Below, in pieces: positions 62,318 to 64,000 of a DNA stretch of 64,000 bases. This stretch comes from Candidatus Phocaeicola excrementigallinarum (GTDB taxonomy: Bacteria > Bacteroidota > Bacteroidia > Bacteroidales > Bacteroidaceae). The stretch is from positions 38,901-102,900 of the forward strand of contig DWVR01000049.1 in NCBI GenBank assembly GCA_019120125.1. Reading direction: 5' to 3'. The translations under genes were made by a program, and so were the position numbers. Position 1 is the first letter of the stretch. The number at the start of each line of letters is the position of its first letter. A model generated the notes under the pieces. That model was not told where the DNA came from. It did not search any database and saw only the letters and a program-made list of their open reading frames with translations.

Positions 62318-63547
62318 TCATTTTCCTATCGGCTGGATCATCGCCCGTGTGGCCTTGTCGATTTCCAGAAACATGTAGTTCACCTCTCCGGAATGGATGC
62401 GCTCCTTGTTCTCGTTGTAGATACGCGTGGCATATTCCTTCGACTTCTCGAACATCAGACGGGAGATGCTTTCCTGCGACTTGCCGGCCATCGTGGAGTC
62501 CAACTTCTCTTCCGGAAAGAAATCGTCCAGATTCACGTCGCCTATCATCGATGTTTCCAGAAAATGCATGTGGCTGTGCTGGCGGTCGGTATAGTAGCCC
62601 ACGAACATGTGGCCCGGCACACGGATCAGGATCGGATTGATGTTGACGGCTTTCAACAACGACGCGAAAAGCGCGCTGCCGTCCACACAGTTGATCTGTG
62701 CCGACTTGAAGGCATCGTCAAACGTGCGCACACGCTGCGTGAACACCACGTTCGATGAAAGACTGCTGTTGCTGATGGAGCTGTACTTGAACCTCCGCTT
62801 CATCAACACATACCACAGGGCATACACCTGATCGTCGACCATCTTGGGGTCCTTGCTCTGATACCCCCAGAAACGATTCACGATACGTGAGTCGAGGGCC
62901 TCCCTCAGAATCTGGTTGATATTCGGATTGTCTTCGTTGACATAGGCGGCAAAGAAGTCGCCCGTATCATGAAACTTCATCCGGCTGTCCCTATAGCCCA
63001 GCAGACACTCGTTGACACTGCGCACCGACAGCGTGCGCACCCTGCAGTTCAGCTTCCTCCCGTTAAGCCACACCTGCACGGAGACACTGACCGGCATAGC
63101 CTGTTCGTTCTCGAGCAATGCCTTGTAGTTCCACACGATGTCTGGAAAAACCCAATACTCACGGTCGGCCTTGGGAAGGATGAATTCGGAAACGGAATAC
63201 GAGAAGAAGGGAGTTTCGGCCACTTCCAGACGCAACCTGCTGTTGGCATGGGTGCTTTTCACCTTCACCGCGATGCACGACTTCGGATTCCCCAGATAAT
63301 TGCTGTCGGCAGGCACAATCAGGTTCGCCTCCGTGGTGGCGGTGGAAAGTATCGTGACGGGAAAGATATTCCCGCCCAACTCATCGGTCACCTCCACTCT
63401 GGCCGAAAAAGGCTCGTATCTGTATATATATAATGTAGATCCTAGTATGATCAAAGTGAGCAGCGCGTAAGTGGCCAGCTTCCACCTGTTGGAATCCGCC
63501 GGCGGAAAACGCTTCAGCTTCCCTGCTTGAGTCTTGTCTGTCTTCAT
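62318..63547 (-). CDS. Membrane-anchored transglutaminase-fold protein
   Basis: This 409-residue protein has one N-terminal membrane helix (WKLATYALLTLIILGSTLYIY). A beta-rich extracytoplasmic domain follows (about 55-180), then a transglutaminase-like core: INCVDGSALFASLLKAVNI with the candidate catalytic Cys, VPGHMFVGYY with the His, and FLETSM for the third residue. It may be a cysteine protease or peptide-modifying enzyme in the periplasm; the activity is inferred only. It lies 112 bases upstream of the next operon and is probably a single unit. Confidence 0.72.
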   Translation of the reverse strand: MKTDKTQAGKLKRFPPADSNRWKLATYALLTLIILGSTLYIYRYEPFSARVEVTDELGGNIFPVTILSTATTEANLIVPADSNYLGNPKSCIAVKVKSTHANSRLRLEVAETPFFSYSVSEFILPKADREYWVFPDIVWNYKALLENEQAMPVSVSVQVWLNGRKLNCRVRTLSVRSVNECLLGYRDSRMKFHDTGDFFAAYVNEDNPNINQILREALDSRIVNRFWGYQSKDPKMVDDQVYALWYVLMKRRFKYSSISNSSLSSNVVFTQRVRTFDDAFKSAQINCVDGSALFASLLKAVNINPILIRVPGHMFVGYYTDRQHSHMHFLETSMIGDVNLDDFFPEEKLDSTMAGKSQESISRLMFEKSKEYATRIYNENKERIHSGEVNYMFLEIDKATRAMIQPIGK

Positions 63548-63666
63548 GTCTGATCGGTTTGCATCCCTTTATTTCTCCATACGCGCCATCGTCTGGGACC
63601 AAGATGACGTCACCTGTAAAATTCTTTCCGGAGCCGTTCCAGAATACGTTCTCCCCCATTCCCCGG

Positions 63667-63792
63667 AAAACGTCCTGACGTTTTAAAAAAACGACCTGAT
63701 GTTTTAAGGAAAACGTCTAGACGTTTCAGGAAAAACGCCCTGACGTTTTAAAAAAACGCCTAGACGTTTTGAACAAAACGCTTAGACGTTTT
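63667..63792. repeat. Palindromic 21/22-bp-pitch array F (6 units)
   Basis: Six 18-bp near-palindromes start at 63667, 63688, 63710, 63732, 63753 and 63775 (pitch 21, 22, 22, 21, 22). It is the longest array in the window. It lies between the transglutaminase-fold gene start and the RidA gene end. Confidence 0.92.
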
Positions 63793-63817
63793 TCCCGCGC
63801 CCCCACGCAAGCGCAGG

Positions 63818-64000
63818 TCATCTCACGGCAATACACTCGATTTCCACTGACGCGCCTTTAGGAAGAGCTTTCACCGCCACCGCCGAACGTGCCGGAAAAT
63901 CACCTTCAAAATAACGTGCATACACCTCGTTCATGTCACCGAACAAGGACATGTCGGCCAGAAAAACGGTCGTCTTCACGATATTGGCGGTAGTCAGTCC
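63818..64000 (-). CDS. RidA-family enamine/imine deaminase (partial, N-terminus outside window)
   Basis: The minus strand gives 60 codons to a stop at 63818. The fragment contains TTANIVKTTVFLADM, NEVYARYFEG, PARSAVAVKALPKGA and VEIECIAV, the C-terminal half of RidA/YjgF proteins. The Arg of PARSAV and the Glu of EIECIA are the family's ligand-binding residues. RidA hydrolyses reactive enamines from amino-acid metabolism. The first half lies beyond the window end. Confidence 0.92.
   Translation of the reverse strand, partial: GLTTANIVKTTVFLADMSLFGDMNEVYARYFEGDFPARSAVAVKALPKGASVEIECIAVR

Noticed and set aside
63667..63792. CRISPR array
   Set aside because: Repeats are 18-bp palindromes with spacers of only 3-4 bp and no cas genes; the geometry does not fit.

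Overview
The window comes from a chromosome of a Bacteroidales gut anaerobe, most likely Bacteroides or Phocaeicola. The evidence is a SusC/SusD pair with a hybrid two-component regulator, a complete Bat aerotolerance operon, PyrD paired with PyrK, many TAnnTTTG (-7) promoter boxes and no clear need for Shine-Dalgarno sites. I cannot name the species from sequence alone.

Positions 1-17,650 hold a polysaccharide utilization locus, all on the minus strand. In transcription order it reads: hybrid two-component regulator (HTCS, broken by a one-base frameshift near 16,703), GH16 endo-glycosidase, GH89 alpha-N-acetylglucosaminidase, GH95-like enzyme, a 1.1 kb non-coding gap, SusC, SusD, and a heparinase II/III-like protein cut by the window edge. 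A GH29 alpha-fucosidase lies nearby at 21,934-23,235. An endo-acting GH16 with GlcNAc- and fucose-releasing enzymes fits host glycans such as mucin O-glycans; this is inference.

Positions 17,763-21,785 carry two poorly understood radical SAM systems in tandem. One is a Memo/AMMECR1 fusion with its radical SAM partner (AmmeMemoRadiSam). The other is a radical SAM protein paired with a small lipoprotein (rSAM/lipoprotein system).

Positions 23,400-34,500 are mostly housekeeping: Nif3-like protein, zinc-ribbon coiled-coil protein, a lone HsdR-N-like nuclease domain, AMP nucleosidase, DNA polymerase III delta, an XRE regulator with an unusual operator-rich leader, pyrK-pyrD, trmD, ligA and dapA. 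Positions 34,600-41,006 hold a small exported protein and a tripartite RND efflux operon. Three tandem tRNA-Arg(ACG) genes follow.

Positions 41,387-47,170 contain a patatin-like outer membrane protein, a thioredoxin-fold protein without its cysteines, a universal stress protein, a small DNA-binding protein and a PAP2 phosphatase. Positions 46,457-55,663 form the moxR-DUF58-batA-batB-batC-batD-batE-PAP2 operon. Then come ftsY-rimO-HU-(HU/TM/LysM), an ABC-F ATPase with a DUF3805-like protein, a transglutaminase-fold protein and the 3' end of a RidA gene.

The most novel signal is a family of intergenic arrays. Each is built from an 18-bp near-palindrome, AAAACGYCNNGRCGTTTT, repeated 2-6 times at a strict 21-22 bp pitch. 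Arrays occur at six places (7.4, 21.8, 30.6, 34.5, 44.6 and 63.7 kb), each beside a gene 3' end and three of them between convergent genes.
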